A DNA stretch of 64,000 bases from Candidatus Nitrosopumilus sp. (GCA_029864235.1 JAOTTW010000001.1:1-64000); one strand, 5' to 3'; positions 1-8,674 are shown, counted from the stretch's first letter. Translations and numbers: made by a program. The notes: generated by a model from the sequence alone, not told the origin.

Positions 1-1
1 T

Positions 2-151
2 TTTGCACTTCCTTCACTAGGACTGTTTCTTGTAATATATTTTGGAACGGGTAATCTTATCATGGGAGCAGTTACAGGATTTGGGGTTCATTTTGTCATA
101 TTTGCTTTTTCTGACAGAATTTCAAAATTTTTAACAAAAATTATGAGTTAA
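2..151 (+). CDS. Membrane protein, C-terminal fragment
   Basis: Open frame running in from the left edge and ending at TAA; about 49 residues are visible. They are hydrophobic and glycine-rich (two likely membrane segments, roughly residues 1-15 and 19-37) and end in a short basic tail. The family cannot be named from the fragment. It lies 32 bases before the Cas4-like gene on the same strand. Confidence 0.6.
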   Translation, partial: FALPSLGLFLVIYFGTGNLIMGAVTGFGVHFVIFAFSDRISKFLTKIMS

Positions 152-183
152 TCTATAAGGATGAATCTTGTAGGTGATTTATC

Positions 184-831
184 ATGATGGGGGATAGAGA
201 CTATAGGAGTGTCATAAAAAATGCAATTGATTCCATCGGTAGAGAATTAGAGATAGAAATCGATGCAAAAAATATTCAAACCATTCATCTAAAGGAAGTG
301 GTTCAGTGCTTAAGGCGTTCATACTATGATAGAATAGATCCCAAAGAAGTTGAGAGAAGGGGATTCAATGATCTGCTATCAGGATTACTTCGGAAATTAC
401 AATATGGTAGTGACCCAAAGGAATTTGCAATTGATGATATTAAATTAAGAGGGCAGGCAGACATGCTTGTAGATGATTCAATTATTTTATTCAGGCCCAC
501 TCATAGCACTCCAGAATCACCACTGGCAAATGATTTACTATATCTAAATGCATGCATGTGGATTTATGACAAAGTAGATGGAATGATTGTCTACATTTCA
601 GGGGATAGAGAAGAATCTAGCTTTTCATTAACTCGTAACAAGAAAATGTTTGAGGAGATAGTTCGACGAGTTAGGGTTCTAAATGACCTTCTAAAAGAGC
701 AAAAAACTCCAATTCTTGAGCCTTCGATGGATTGTATGGATTGCCAATATTATCAAAGATGCTACATTACAAAGAAAAACACCAAGCAGGTTTCCCTGGC
801 AGAAATGCTAGGCATGGGTAAAGATAATTAG
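184..831 (+). CDS. Cas4/RecB-like iron-sulfur protein, nuclease motif degenerate
   Basis: A 215-residue protein with the Cas4-like cysteine layout: one Cys near the N-terminus (C42, followed by LRRSYYDR) and a C-terminal C184-x2-C187-x5-C193 set that in Cas4 and AddB-type nucleases holds a 4Fe-4S cluster. D93 in GQAD matches the first metal-binding Asp of the PD-(D/E)xK fold. Where the ExK motif should follow, the sequence reads LFRPTH (102-107), so two catalytic residues appear to be lost. There are no cas1, cas2 or repeats nearby, so a CRISPR role is not supported. It may be a DNA-binding or structural Fe-S protein. Fold assignment is moderate; inactivity is inferred. Confidence 0.65.
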   Translation: MMGDRDYRSVIKNAIDSIGRELEIEIDAKNIQTIHLKEVVQCLRRSYYDRIDPKEVERRGFNDLLSGLLRKLQYGSDPKEFAIDDIKLRGQADMLVDDSIILFRPTHSTPESPLANDLLYLNACMWIYDKVDGMIVYISGDREESSFSLTRNKKMFEEIVRRVRVLNDLLKEQKTPILEPSMDCMDCQYYQRCYITKKNTKQVSLAEMLGMGKDN

Positions 832-869
832 AGATTTAATGAAAAATATTGTAAAGGAATAATTTCCTT

Positions 870-980
870 TTAGTCTAGTGGTTCGGGGTGTCCTTTTCCA
901 CGGAGTGCAAAACATACAACTGCTAATGCAATTGCAACCCCTATTGCTGAGCCATATGCGGCCATACCTGCTTCTGCCAT
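870..980 (-). CDS. 36-residue single-span membrane micro-protein
   Basis: ATG at 980 to TAA at 870. It has a short N-terminal tail with Met, Ala and Gly, one hydrophobic Ala/Val/Ile segment (about residues 11-27), then a basic-polar tail RGKGHPEPLD. A TATA-like box lies 24-32 bases upstream of the ATG, placing the transcript start almost on the start codon as expected for a leaderless archaeal mRNA. The family is not recognised. It occupies what would otherwise be an unexplained gap of about 260 bases. Confidence 0.6.
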   Translation of the reverse strand: MAEAGMAAYGSAIGVAIALAVVCFALRGKGHPEPLD

Positions 981-1003
981 TTGATAAAAACCCGCTCTAC
1001 GAG

Positions 1004-1012
1004 CTTTTATAA
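1004..1012 (-). promoter_or_regulatory. TATA box of the 36-residue membrane protein
   Basis: On the minus strand this reads TTATAAAAG, a strong archaeal TATA element, centred about 28 bases before the ATG at 980. The spacing predicts a leader of a few bases at most. Confidence 0.55.
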
Positions 1013-1090
1013 TTTTGCCAATATTTTTTTTCTAAAAACATACTATCATAATTTTTAGTTTTTATGATACATTACCAATTTTTGTTTATA

Positions 1091-1639
1091 TTATCTTGTA
1101 AATTCAAAATGAATTTCGTTTTCCTGGCCACTAGTCATAGAACTTAGATTATAGAAAACGTCTCCAGTGACTCTCCATTTTGCAGTGTTGCTTTCAAGTG
1201 CAGACCACAATTCAGGAATGTTTCCATTATTCTTCAAGACTGACTTGTCCTTTAGAATCATCTCAGCACCACTGAGAAGGGAATAGTAATTTGAGCCAAA
1301 CTGCACCATTCCCTCTGGCCTACTACCAATTTGACCACCGGAGATTTGTTTTTCTTCTGAAAAACCAGTTTCAAAGAGTTGATAATCCATTACTTGAACA
1401 ATTACCGAAGTGGGGTTTGGGTTTGTAAGTTTGAATTTAACCTCAATAGTTGCAGACCTTTCAGAAATGTCAAGTACTGAAATATCGTCCAGCTCCACAA
1501 TAATTGGTTCTATCTTTAGAACTTCTCTTTCGGGTTGAGGAGATGTCAAGTTTTCTAATGTGGAACCAGACAGGAAAATTCCGCCCAAAGCTGCTCCCAG
1601 AGCAATTATTGCAACAATAACAAAGATCTTGGGATTCAC
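1091..1639 (-). CDS. Membrane-anchored LEA14/WHy-like protein (paralogue 1)
   Basis: A 182-residue protein starting at GTG. An N-terminal hydrophobic segment (about residues 5-24) anchors or exports it. The rest is a beta-rich domain with the LEA14/water-stress-hypersensitivity (WHy) pattern: a strand ending in ATIEVKFKLTNPNPTSVIVQ, then a Y-x-L-F strand and a later 'W.v.G.v.y' strand. Two other proteins in this window (35315 and 40528) have the same anchor-plus-domain plan. Likely role: an extracytoplasmic, stress-related or lipid-facing beta-sandwich. The function in archaea is not known. Confidence 0.6.
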   Translation of the reverse strand: MNPKIFVIVAIIALGAALGGIFLSGSTLENLTSPQPEREVLKIEPIIVELDDISVLDISERSATIEVKFKLTNPNPTSVIVQVMDYQLFETGFSEEKQISGGQIGSRPEGMVQFGSNYYSLLSGAEMILKDKSVLKNNGNIPELWSALESNTAKWRVTGDVFYNLSSMTSGQENEIHFEFTR

Positions 1640-1746
1640 GATATCCTATTGCTTTGCTGATATCTTAAATGTTAAGGTATAAGGTAAAAGGAATTCTAGT
1701 TGGAAAAACATAGTATTTTAAGGTCTAGAGTAGTCATCTATGTAAA

Positions 1747-2097
1747 TTGGTTGAGCAAACAGTACATGGTTCAGGCGGATACATTGTTGCAGATTTGACT
1801 GAAGAACAAGCAAAGAAAGCAGATTTGGGAGTTGGAAAATTATTTTTGGCACCTATTGGCAAGATTGAAAAAGAAAAGATGCTAAAATACTTTTGCAAAA
1901 ACTGTGAGAAAGAATTTGATAATCCTCCAAAGATTCAGCTTGATGCAAATCCCAATGAAGAGGTTGCAGATAACTTGATTCTAGTTGAGAGAGGCCAGTA
2001 TACATGTGAGAAATGCAATTCAATTATTGGCGAATACAGGATGTTTCAAAAACAAGATGAATCCACTGAAGTTGGTAAGGCCAAGCCAATGGATTAA
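1747..2097 (+). CDS. Zinc-ribbon protein, unknown function
   Basis: 116 residues, TTG start, with a TATA-like TATTTTAAG about 30 bases upstream (leaderless). An N-terminal GSGGYIVADLTEEQ region is followed by two CxxC knuckles, CKNC (about 50-53) and CEKC (about 87-90), which would bind one zinc. The C-terminal tail is charged and probably disordered. No family name is recognised. A nucleic-acid or protein-binding role is a guess based on the zinc ribbon. Confidence 0.7.
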   Translation: MVEQTVHGSGGYIVADLTEEQAKKADLGVGKLFLAPIGKIEKEKMLKYFCKNCEKEFDNPPKIQLDANPNEEVADNLILVERGQYTCEKCNSIIGEYRMFQKQDESTEVGKAKPMD

Positions 2098-2153
2098 AGC
2101 CAGAAAATAAATTTCTGGAGATAGTTATTATATCATAAAAATAGAAAAAAAAT

Positions 2154-2510
2154 ATGCAGTACTTTCAAGCAGTTCAAAAGGGAAAACAAAGGGCCAGCAA
2201 ATCACAAATGAAAATGTTTGATGCTGCAGGATTTGGAATGCTGACCTTGACTACAAAAAAAATTGATGGTCAGTTTGTTCCAGTGGGAGAGGAAGATTTG
2301 ACAGCAGTGATAAATTCGCATGATGGATACGTTGCAATTCTTGTCGATAATGATGGATTTACAAAAGCACAGTCAAAGGCTGTCAAAAAAGAGGATGCAC
2401 TTAAAATTTACAAAAAATTAAGAGACTCTGGAATTCCCGAGTTTCCAGGAACCGAAATCCAAATTTGGTCCGAGACACTTCCAACCATTCAAAACGAAAT
2501 TTCTGAATAG
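2154..2510 (+). CDS. Conserved-looking hypothetical protein
   Basis: 118 residues with an ATG start; an AT-rich TATA-like stretch (TTATATCATAAAA) lies about 20-30 bases upstream. Soluble, mixed alpha/beta, basic N-terminus (KGKQRASKSQ), no Cys, no membrane segment and no motif I can assign. Its stop codon directly abuts the stop of convergent pyrH (2510/2511), leaving no space for separate terminators. Confidence 0.65.
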   Translation: MQYFQAVQKGKQRASKSQMKMFDAAGFGMLTLTTKKIDGQFVPVGEEDLTAVINSHDGYVAILVDNDGFTKAQSKAVKKEDALKIYKKLRDSGIPEFPGTEIQIWSETLPTIQNEISE

Positions 2511-3194
2511 CTATTTTGATGGAAGAACAATTTCAGTTCCTACATTAATACCCTTGATTGCTTTCTCTATAATTTTTGGATCTGCCTTTAAGATTCTGGT
2601 CTTTATTTTTGAACGTTCAATAATTTTCAAGGCAACTATGTCCATCAGATCATATCCACCTGCTACAGAATCCTCGTTTACAAGCATATTTTTTAGATTT
2701 TTGAGTTCTATTCTGGTGAATTTTTTTGCTTTCTTGAACTTGTTTGGATCCATGTCGTAAACCCCATCAACATCTGTGGCATTAAGAAACTGCTCGGCAT
2801 TAATTTTTTCAGCAATTAGAGCGGCTGTTCCGTTTGTACTCTGACCAGGATGCAGACCTCCTGCAACTACAATTAGACCATCATCAACTGCATGCTTGAC
2901 TTCCTGCAATGTGGTGGGAGGATGAGAGTATGCCTTGTTTTTTAGGGCATAGATGAGGAGTTTGGCATTTAGTCTAGATATTTCAATTCCAAGCTCATCT
3001 AGTGTTGATTCATCGGCTCCAGATGATCTTGCATAAGATATGTAGTGTCGTGCAATGTTTCCGCCTCCTGCAATCACGATAGGTTGGCAGAACTTGCTGA
3101 TTTTGACCAGAAACGATGCATAGTCTTTTAGCATCTTGACATTATCCATGCCAAAAACTCTGCCTGAAAGTTTAATTACAATTTTCTTCTTCAT
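2511..3194 (-). CDS. pyrH: Uridylate kinase (archaeal PyrH)
   Basis: 227 residues of the amino-acid kinase fold: N-terminal [12 protein letters not shown], glycine loop IAGGGNIAR (about 41-49), and the substrate/ATP region [13 protein letters not shown]. Length and the N-terminal SGRVF form match archaeal UMP kinases, which phosphorylate UMP to UDP in pyrimidine nucleotide synthesis. It is the last gene of a three-gene operon; its ATG overlaps the stop of the HD hydrolase gene by one base (TAATG), which suggests coupled translation. Confidence 0.9.
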   Translation of the reverse strand: MKKKIVIKLSGRVFGMDNVKMLKDYASFLVKISKFCQPIVIAGGGNIARHYISYARSSGADESTLDELGIEISRLNAKLLIYALKNKAYSHPPTTLQEVKHAVDDGLIVVAGGLHPGQSTNGTAALIAEKINAEQFLNATDVDGVYDMDPNKFKKAKKFTRIELKNLKNMLVNEDSVAGGYDLMDIVALKIIERSKIKTRILKADPKIIEKAIKGINVGTEIVLPSK

Positions 3195-4429
3195 TACTTT
3201 AAATCACCAAGTATTGATTTTGCGGCAATTTCAACTTTGTTTCTGTTTTTTTGGTGTGTGTAGATTCTTAGGATATTCATATAGCCAGAAATTGCTGAAA
3301 CCACTGGAATTTTTGATATTGGCATTTCTTGGGCAGACAGTTTTCCATTTTCACGAGTGATGAGGATTATTTGTTTTGATTCTTTTTTTGATGGGTTTAG
3401 TGGGATGGATGGGGTGATAGAGCTATCAATAAAAATTTCATTTTCGTCGACCTTGGATTTTTTAGATATTGCGGCTCTTAGCTCACTTGTCTTGATCTTT
3501 CCCAGGTTGCTTGGGCTGGTCAGGATTCTTTCAAATATGCATTTTAGCAGTTTTCTGTTCTGGTAATCTATGGCAAACTGCCTGGCTTGTTTTAGTTTTG
3601 GAGATTTTGAAGAGACTAATTTTGATAAAATATACTCATCAGTTAATTGTATGTAATTATCCATATTAAATGAGGTAAACCCAAATTCATCATCAGACAA
3701 TCGTAGTGCCTCCAAAAGCATGACTTCTGCTGCCCTGACTGTTTTATGAAAATATACTGCCTTGAACATCTGGTATCTTGAATGCATCATCGACTCAAAG
3801 GAGTACAATGCTGAGCGCTCTAGTGCAAGTTTTTGCCTGTGCACTTCTAGTGATTGTGTAATTCTTTTGTGATCTATTTTTGCATGCTCGGCACCTGTAA
3901 AGTAGCCATCCCTCAGCAAATAGTCCATCATGTCAGCACTGAGCGCACCTGAGACAATCTCGTTCATGTACTGGAATTTTGAGTCGCCAAAGGCTATCTT
4001 TGCTACAAGTTTCTTGTCATAACCGTTTTTGGTCAGGTTATCTCCGATTTCGGATTTTAGAATAATTGCCTTGCCAAAGTCCTCATGAGACATTTTCTTT
4101 TTCTGAATAATTTCCTCAAAGAGGTGCGAGAATGGCCCGTGACCTATGTCATGCAAGAGCCCTGCAAGCCTAAGTATCTCAATGTCGTCATGTTTTAGAA
4201 TCCCTTTCTCATTTAATGCATAGCCTGCTTGTCCAGAGATGTGCATGACTCCCAGTGAATGCTCAAATCTTGTGTGCTGTGCAGCTGGATAAGTCAGGTG
4301 TGCACCTGAGAGCTGCCTGATTCGTCTTAGTCTTTGGAAAATTGGATTGTCGATTAGCTGCAACTCGTGATTATAAACACGAATAAAATCATGGATTGGG
4401 TCAATTATGTCGAGATAGTTTTTTTTCAT
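3194..4429 (-). CDS. HD-domain phosphohydrolase (dNTPase/SAMHD1-like)
   Basis: 411 residues. The HD motif residues are visible: H52 in [11 protein letters not shown]93-D94 in [12 protein letters not shown], and D166 in [12 protein letters not shown]. This arrangement is that of dGTPase/SAMHD1-type metal-dependent phosphohydrolases, which cut dNTPs to nucleoside and triphosphate. It sits between thymidylate kinase (4-base overlap, ATGA type) and PyrH (1-base overlap), so a nucleotide-pool role is well supported by context; the exact substrate is not. Confidence 0.85.
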   Translation of the reverse strand: MKKNYLDIIDPIHDFIRVYNHELQLIDNPIFQRLRRIRQLSGAHLTYPAAQHTRFEHSLGVMHISGQAGYALNEKGILKHDDIEILRLAGLLHDIGHGPFSHLFEEIIQKKKMSHEDFGKAIILKSEIGDNLTKNGYDKKLVAKIAFGDSKFQYMNEIVSGALSADMMDYLLRDGYFTGAEHAKIDHKRITQSLEVHRQKLALERSALYSFESMMHSRYQMFKAVYFHKTVRAAEVMLLEALRLSDDEFGFTSFNMDNYIQLTDEYILSKLVSSKSPKLKQARQFAIDYQNRKLLKCIFERILTSPSNLGKIKTSELRAAISKKSKVDENEIFIDSSITPSIPLNPSKKESKQIILITRENGKLSAQEMPISKIPVVSAISGYMNILRIYTHQKNRNKVEIAAKSILGDLK

Positions 4430-5007
4430 AGCCCTATTTTTTTAGAAAATATTTTTAGAATGTCCTCATGAACTTGTTTTTTTGGCTTTGATGCATCGAT
4501 AATTTTCCAGTGTTTTTTCTTTGCAGTGATACGATAAATCTTTGAGATTTTTCTTAGAAATTCTATATTTTTCTCAAACTTGTCACGGTTTGTTTTTTTT
4601 CTGTTAAATGATTCAGTCTGGGTTACATCAAGCAGTATAACAAGATCAGCCTTTGGAAGCCCATCATCAAGATTCTCCAGCCACTTTTGTTTCATTCCAT
4701 TTGCCAAGCCATATACGAGATTTGATTGATAATATCTGTTCATTATTACAACAGAATGTTTTGACTGGGCCTCCAGAATTTCGTTTAGTTTTTCCCACCT
4801 GTTTGCCGCTAAAAGGCAATGAATCACTTGTGGGGGGAAATTTCTCTTTCCTGTAAGATATTTTGAGATCTCTTTTCCAATTGGTGTCTGGTAATCAGGA
4901 AAGCTAAAGGTCTTTGTTGTTATTTTTCTTTTTTTAAGTGCCTTTTCTAACATTCCAGTCTGGGTTTTCTTTCCTGCCTGGTCGCCGCCCTCTATAACAA
5001 TAATCAT
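4426..5007 (-). CDS. tmk: Thymidylate kinase
   Basis: 193 residues. P-loop GGDQAGKKT (7-15), the NRYYQSN segment corresponding to the DR(Y/F) motif, and the LID-like region after LLDVTQTESFNRKK. It makes dTDP from dTMP. First gene of the tmk-HD-pyrH operon. Family members often have GxDGxGKS/T in the P-loop; here Q replaces the second Gly, a mild variation. Confidence 0.9.
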   Translation of the reverse strand: MIIVIEGGDQAGKKTQTGMLEKALKKRKITTKTFSFPDYQTPIGKEISKYLTGKRNFPPQVIHCLLAANRWEKLNEILEAQSKHSVVIMNRYYQSNLVYGLANGMKQKWLENLDDGLPKADLVILLDVTQTESFNRKKTNRDKFEKNIEFLRKISKIYRITAKKKHWKIIDASKPKKQVHEDILKIFSKKIGL

Positions 5008-5636
5008 GGATAACCAATCAGAGAAAATGATTGATTAAAAATCTATCAAGTTTCTTTGTAAGATATGGAAATATCAATTGTCACAAAGAATGAATTAATT
5101 TTGATGTTAATAGTTGTTAGGTTCGTCAACATAGAGACTAAAAGCGAGAATGACCATAAAATTATCATGTCTGAGGATCCAGATCTCAAGAGTTTCTTAC
5201 AGAAGGACATCTTTGCCAAAATCACAAAAAAGGTGTCCTTATCCTGTACAAGATAAAATTAAGGCATTGTGAGGTCTAAGATTTATTTTGATTATGATTA
5301 CTCCTAGAAGAATTGCAGATAAAATGAAGGTCAATAGAAATATCATGACTCTGATAGCATGTATTGATATTCACAACTTCAAAAAGAGGGTCCTGGTGTA
5401 TCAAAAACAAATGTTTAATGGTTACAAATTATGATTTGTTCAAATATGATAATAGTTGACTTTGTACAAAATTAAGTCAATCATTTGATTGAATTTAAGA
5501 TTATATCAAAATTGTTTTTATTTAATAATTAGGATTAGCCATGTATTCTAAAATTGAAATACATCAAATATCATGTGCAGAAAAACAAAAAGTTGGTTAT
5601 ACAAAATATTGGTATTAAAAACAAGGAAGAAACAAA
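5008..5636 (+). other. Gene-poor AT-rich stretch with doubtful short frames
   Basis: No convincing gene. Three short plus-strand frames could be read: 5065-5256 (63 codons, ATG), 5294-5434 (46 codons, ATG) and 5541-5618 (25 codons, ATG). None shows a recognisable motif, a good promoter spacing or an obvious coding composition, so they are not called. The stretch separates the tmk operon from a cluster of micro-genes and may hold their promoters. Confidence 0.4.
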
Positions 5637-5765
5637 ATGAGCCAAAATTTTGACCAGCGCCTAGATGAAATCTTTAATAATTCAGATTCATTTGATGAAA
5701 AGTTTCAAAGGCGTAGGGAGTATTCTAAAAAATATACAAATAAAACCAAGAGAGGATTAACATGA
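5637..5765 (+). CDS. 42-residue charged micro-protein, coupled to a Cys-rich gene
   Basis: ATG to TGA with no interruption. The protein is acidic at first (FDQRLDEIFNNSDSFDE) then strongly basic (RRREYSKKY, NKTKR). It has no Cys and no membrane segment. Its stop overlaps the start of the next gene as ATGA (5762-5765), the typical arrangement of translationally coupled partners. Function unknown. The coupling is the main evidence that both are real. Confidence 0.5.
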   Translation: MSQNFDQRLDEIFNNSDSFDEKFQRRREYSKKYTNKTKRGLT

Positions 5766-5941
5766 GATGTGCAAACTGTGGTAACCAATGCAGCTGGCGT
5801 GATCCTGATTGTAACAAGTGTGACAAGCCATTGCACCAGAAAAACTGCAAGGGAAAATCTGAGGACTGTAAATGTCATACTGTAAATGAGCAGTTGTGGA
5901 TGCAAAAAAAATCACAGCAACAACAAATCAAATCCTCTTAA
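5762..5941 (+). CDS. 59-residue cysteine-rich metal-binding micro-protein
   Basis: Nine cysteines in the first 38 residues (RCANCGNQC, DCNKCDK, KNCKG, DCKCH) plus His, a spacing that suggests zinc or copper clusters rather than disulfides in a cytoplasmic protein without signal peptide. The tail is Gln/Lys-rich (KKSQQQQIKSS). It starts inside the stop of the preceding 42-residue gene. A second Cys/His-rich mini-protein lies at 37009 but is not clearly homologous. Metallothionein-like storage or a small zinc finger are both possible. Confidence 0.6.
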   Translation: MRCANCGNQCSWRDPDCNKCDKPLHQKNCKGKSEDCKCHTVNEQLWMQKKSQQQQIKSS

Positions 5942-6034
5942 TTTTACAAAATAAATCATGTTCATTATTTTCAATATGCAATCTATTCGAAAAATTCTGA
6001 ATAGATTATATGACTGAAAAAAAGATCTAATCTG

Positions 6035-6190
6035 ATGCAAGTAGAAACAGTGCAGACAGAGGAGTTGTCTCAGTTAGACAAGTTGATAAATGAAGTAATA
6101 GAACAAAGAAAGGTCGTTGATATTAAACTGAGTATTACAGTATTTCAGGAAAAGATTCTATACACTGCACTTATCATCCTTGATGACTAG
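6035..6190 (+). CDS. 51-residue hypothetical micro-protein
   Basis: ATG to TAG. The N-terminal half is helical and charged (EELSQLDKLINEVIEQRK), the C-terminal half hydrophobic and beta-like (ITVFQEKILYTALIILDD). No motif is recognised. Together with the two genes before it, it forms a run of micro-genes in front of the cation antiporter. Confidence 0.45.
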   Translation: MQVETVQTEELSQLDKLINEVIEQRKVVDIKLSITVFQEKILYTALIILDD

Positions 6191-6258
6191 TTTTGGGTTT
6201 TATCAGTATAGAGGTCAAACATTTAGTTGTGATTTTTATCATTAAGGATGTCTAGATA

Positions 6259-7203
6259 ATGGAAATTCTGATAGAGACAATATTGATGAGTCTAGGTCTT
6301 GTAATGTTGTATTTTGGTGCCGAATGGTTGGTCAGGGGTTCTGTTGCAATTGCAAATAAACTGAAGATAAACCAATTGGTGATAGGTCTTACAATTGTTG
6401 CATTTGGTACATCTACTCCTGAGATGGCAGTAAACGTATCATCTGCCATTCAGGGAATATCAGACGTTGCACTTGGAAATGTGGTAGGAAGCAACATTGT
6501 CAATATTGGATTGATTTTGGGAATTGCTGCAATTATTAGACCTATTGCTGTCGCAAAAAATGTAGTAAGAAAAGAGATTCCAATATTAGTAGGTGTGTCA
6601 TTCTTGCTCTTGTTTTTGTCCATCGACCAGTCATTATCTTCTACTGATGGAATAATCCTGGTAGTTGGGATTGTAATGTTTACAATATTTAGTTATAAGA
6701 CATCAAAAAAAGAAACCCATATAGAATCAGATACAGGTTTGCAGATTGTAACCAAGACTCTGGTGCCAAAGGCAATTGCTCTTATTGGTGTCGGACTTGG
6801 ATTATTGACTATAGGTTCATTTGTTACTGTAGAGAATGCAGTCAATTTAGCACAGGAATTTGGCATCTCTGAGAGAACCATAGGCTTGACTTTGGTTGCA
6901 GTAGGAACCTCCCTTCCTGAACTTATCACATCAGTTATTGCTGCAAAAAAAGGACATGCAGATCTCAGTGTTGGAAATATTATTGGTAGTAATATCTTTA
7001 ATATTTTGGCAATACTTGGAGTATCGTCTGTAATAACAGGAATTGCGGTAAGTGATGCAATATGGACTGATTATTATGTAATGATAGGTTTTGCTCTTGT
7101 TTTGATACCGATTATGAGAACTGGTTTTATCATAAGCAGGATTGAAGGAATTATTCTTTTGATTGGGTATGTAGTTTATTCTGTTTTCTTGTTTGTAAAA
7201 TAG
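6259..7203 (+). CDS. Calcium/sodium antiporter, CaCA family (YrbG-like)
   Basis: 314 residues, about ten membrane segments. The two inverted alpha-repeats are clear: GTSTPEM (about 51-57) with GNVVGSNIVNIG in the first half, and GTSLPEL (about 217-223) with GNIIGSNIFNI in the second; the Glu of each repeat binds the cation. Length is typical of prokaryotic K+-independent Na+/Ca2+ exchangers. Acts in the cytoplasmic membrane to extrude Ca2+ or a similar cation. Confidence 0.9.
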   Translation: MEILIETILMSLGLVMLYFGAEWLVRGSVAIANKLKINQLVIGLTIVAFGTSTPEMAVNVSSAIQGISDVALGNVVGSNIVNIGLILGIAAIIRPIAVAKNVVRKEIPILVGVSFLLLFLSIDQSLSSTDGIILVVGIVMFTIFSYKTSKKETHIESDTGLQIVTKTLVPKAIALIGVGLGLLTIGSFVTVENAVNLAQEFGISERTIGLTLVAVGTSLPELITSVIAAKKGHADLSVGNIIGSNIFNILAILGVSSVITGIAVSDAIWTDYYVMIGFALVLIPIMRTGFIISRIEGIILLIGYVVYSVFLFVK

Positions 7204-7249
7204 TTGTGTAAAAATTAATCATTTGCAATTATTACATTTCATGTATCTA

Positions 7250-8515
7250 TCAATCCATGTTAAAATCAAACTGTTTCAAAAACAGGTTTCTATTATGCAG
7301 TAATTGACTTTTTATCTCCTGCTTTTCTTTGTTGTCTGAAACAGATGCGATAATTTTTTCTAAAACAGGGTCTGTTGCATTGTTTCCTTCTATCATTCCC
7401 ATCTGGTACAGAAGTGGAAGTTTAGCCATTGGTGAAATTTTTGCATGTGATAACTCTGATGTTTTATCATATTTTGTGCATTTTGTGACAATTTTGGCAA
7501 AAATCTTAGACATATTCTCATTCAGATTACGTTCGAGTTTAGTACCTTGTTCTTTTTTTGCGCTTCTGATTATTCTCTTCATCTTTAGTAACGCCTGATT
7601 TGTCTCAATTGAATCAAAATCATTTGCAGTAAATTTTACCCCAAATTCATCATTAAGAAAGTATGTGATGTATGAAATGGAGTCTTTGCGACAAGATCCG
7701 CTTGTGGTTCCAAAAGGACAGTTCTCGCAGTTGGTTGTAAAGTATTTTGTTCCTCTTTTTCCCAGACTGTGAAGGATGATTTTATCTTCGTCACGTAGTT
7801 TTTGGATTGCTCTTGAAATTAATGATTCATCTGTTTGAAATACTTCAGCAATCTCTTGGTTGGAATAAGACCCCTCCTCAAGTAAATTGAGAATCTGTTC
7901 TTCCATTTCTCCAGGGGATCGGTGTAATTTCTCTTCAATTGCGTCTAATAGGTAGTGTCCTATCATTTTTTCATTCATCTCAGAAGATATTACAAAGTCT
8001 TTATCATCATATTTTGCATCAAGGCCGGATTTTGATTCCTTTGCTATGATTTTTTTCAAGATCTTGTCGATATTTAGAATTTGAAATTCAGAAAGAAGTG
8101 AATTCAATAAATTTTTGGGAATGATTCTCTTTCCTGATGAAAATACATAATATAGAGCCCATCGGGTTTTTCTTTCATCACTTCTTTCTATCAAACGTAA
8201 TACATCACAGAGTTTTTCTATATCATTCCATTTTATTTCTGAAAGTTCTTCCATGTAATATTTAACCAAAAGTGTAGCATCCAATTTTTTTATAAAATTC
8301 TCAAAGAGTTCATTAGTATCTTTTAAAATCAATTTCTTACTCTTGGATTTTACTAGATCAAGATACAGTGTTACAAGTTCCGTTTTGGTAATAATTGGGT
8401 TTTTTCTTAATATATTTGTGTGGTATTTTAGAAACTCAAATAATTCCAGAGTTTCTACGAATGAAACAGGTGAAAATATGCGTAATGCTATCAATGTTGA
8501 TGATGATAATCCCAT
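7250..8515 (-). CDS. Winged-helix protein with a Cys cluster, putative regulator
   Basis: 421 residues. A helix-turn-helix lies at about 205-250 (ILNLLEEGSYSNQEIAEVF, then SLISRAIQKLRDEDKI), followed at once by C263-x2-C266-x8-C275 (TTNCENCPFG...GSCRKD), which could hold a metal or an Fe-S cluster. The long N-terminal half is alpha-helical and may serve dimerisation or ligand sensing. Family not recognised. It is separated by about 160 bases from photolyase on the same strand. A DNA-binding, redox- or metal-responsive regulator is the inference. Confidence 0.65.
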   Translation of the reverse strand: MGLSSSTLIALRIFSPVSFVETLELFEFLKYHTNILRKNPIITKTELVTLYLDLVKSKSKKLILKDTNELFENFIKKLDATLLVKYYMEELSEIKWNDIEKLCDVLRLIERSDERKTRWALYYVFSSGKRIIPKNLLNSLLSEFQILNIDKILKKIIAKESKSGLDAKYDDKDFVISSEMNEKMIGHYLLDAIEEKLHRSPGEMEEQILNLLEEGSYSNQEIAEVFQTDESLISRAIQKLRDEDKIILHSLGKRGTKYFTTNCENCPFGTTSGSCRKDSISYITYFLNDEFGVKFTANDFDSIETNQALLKMKRIIRSAKKEQGTKLERNLNENMSKIFAKIVTKCTKYDKTSELSHAKISPMAKLPLLYQMGMIEGNNATDPVLEKIIASVSDNKEKQEIKSQLLHNRNLFLKQFDFNMD

Positions 8516-8674
8516 GAATTAACAAACTCATTTGATTTATTTATGCATATTTTTCTCATGTTGATTTATTTTGATATTTCAGAGACTATTTTTCCTTTAA
8601 CAATATCTTCATACATGTCGTGTTTCTAATTAAATTTGAATCCGTTAATTCTGAAAAGTGTATATCACAAAAAA

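Noticed and set aside
184-831. Possible CRISPR-Cas locus because of a Cas4-like protein
   Set aside because: No cas1/cas2, effector genes or repeat-spacer array are seen anywhere in the window, and the protein lacks the ExK motif.
5065-5256. 63-codon plus-strand frame after tmk
   Set aside because: No motif, no convincing promoter spacing, mixed hydrophobic and charged residues without clear fold; described within the gene-poor stretch instead.
5294-5618. Two more short plus-strand frames (46 and 25 codons)
   Set aside because: Too short and without distinguishing features; chance frames in AT-rich DNA are common.
8560-8640. 16-codon minus-strand frame in the gap beside photolyase
   Set aside because: Starts with a plausible ATG but is too short and unsupported.
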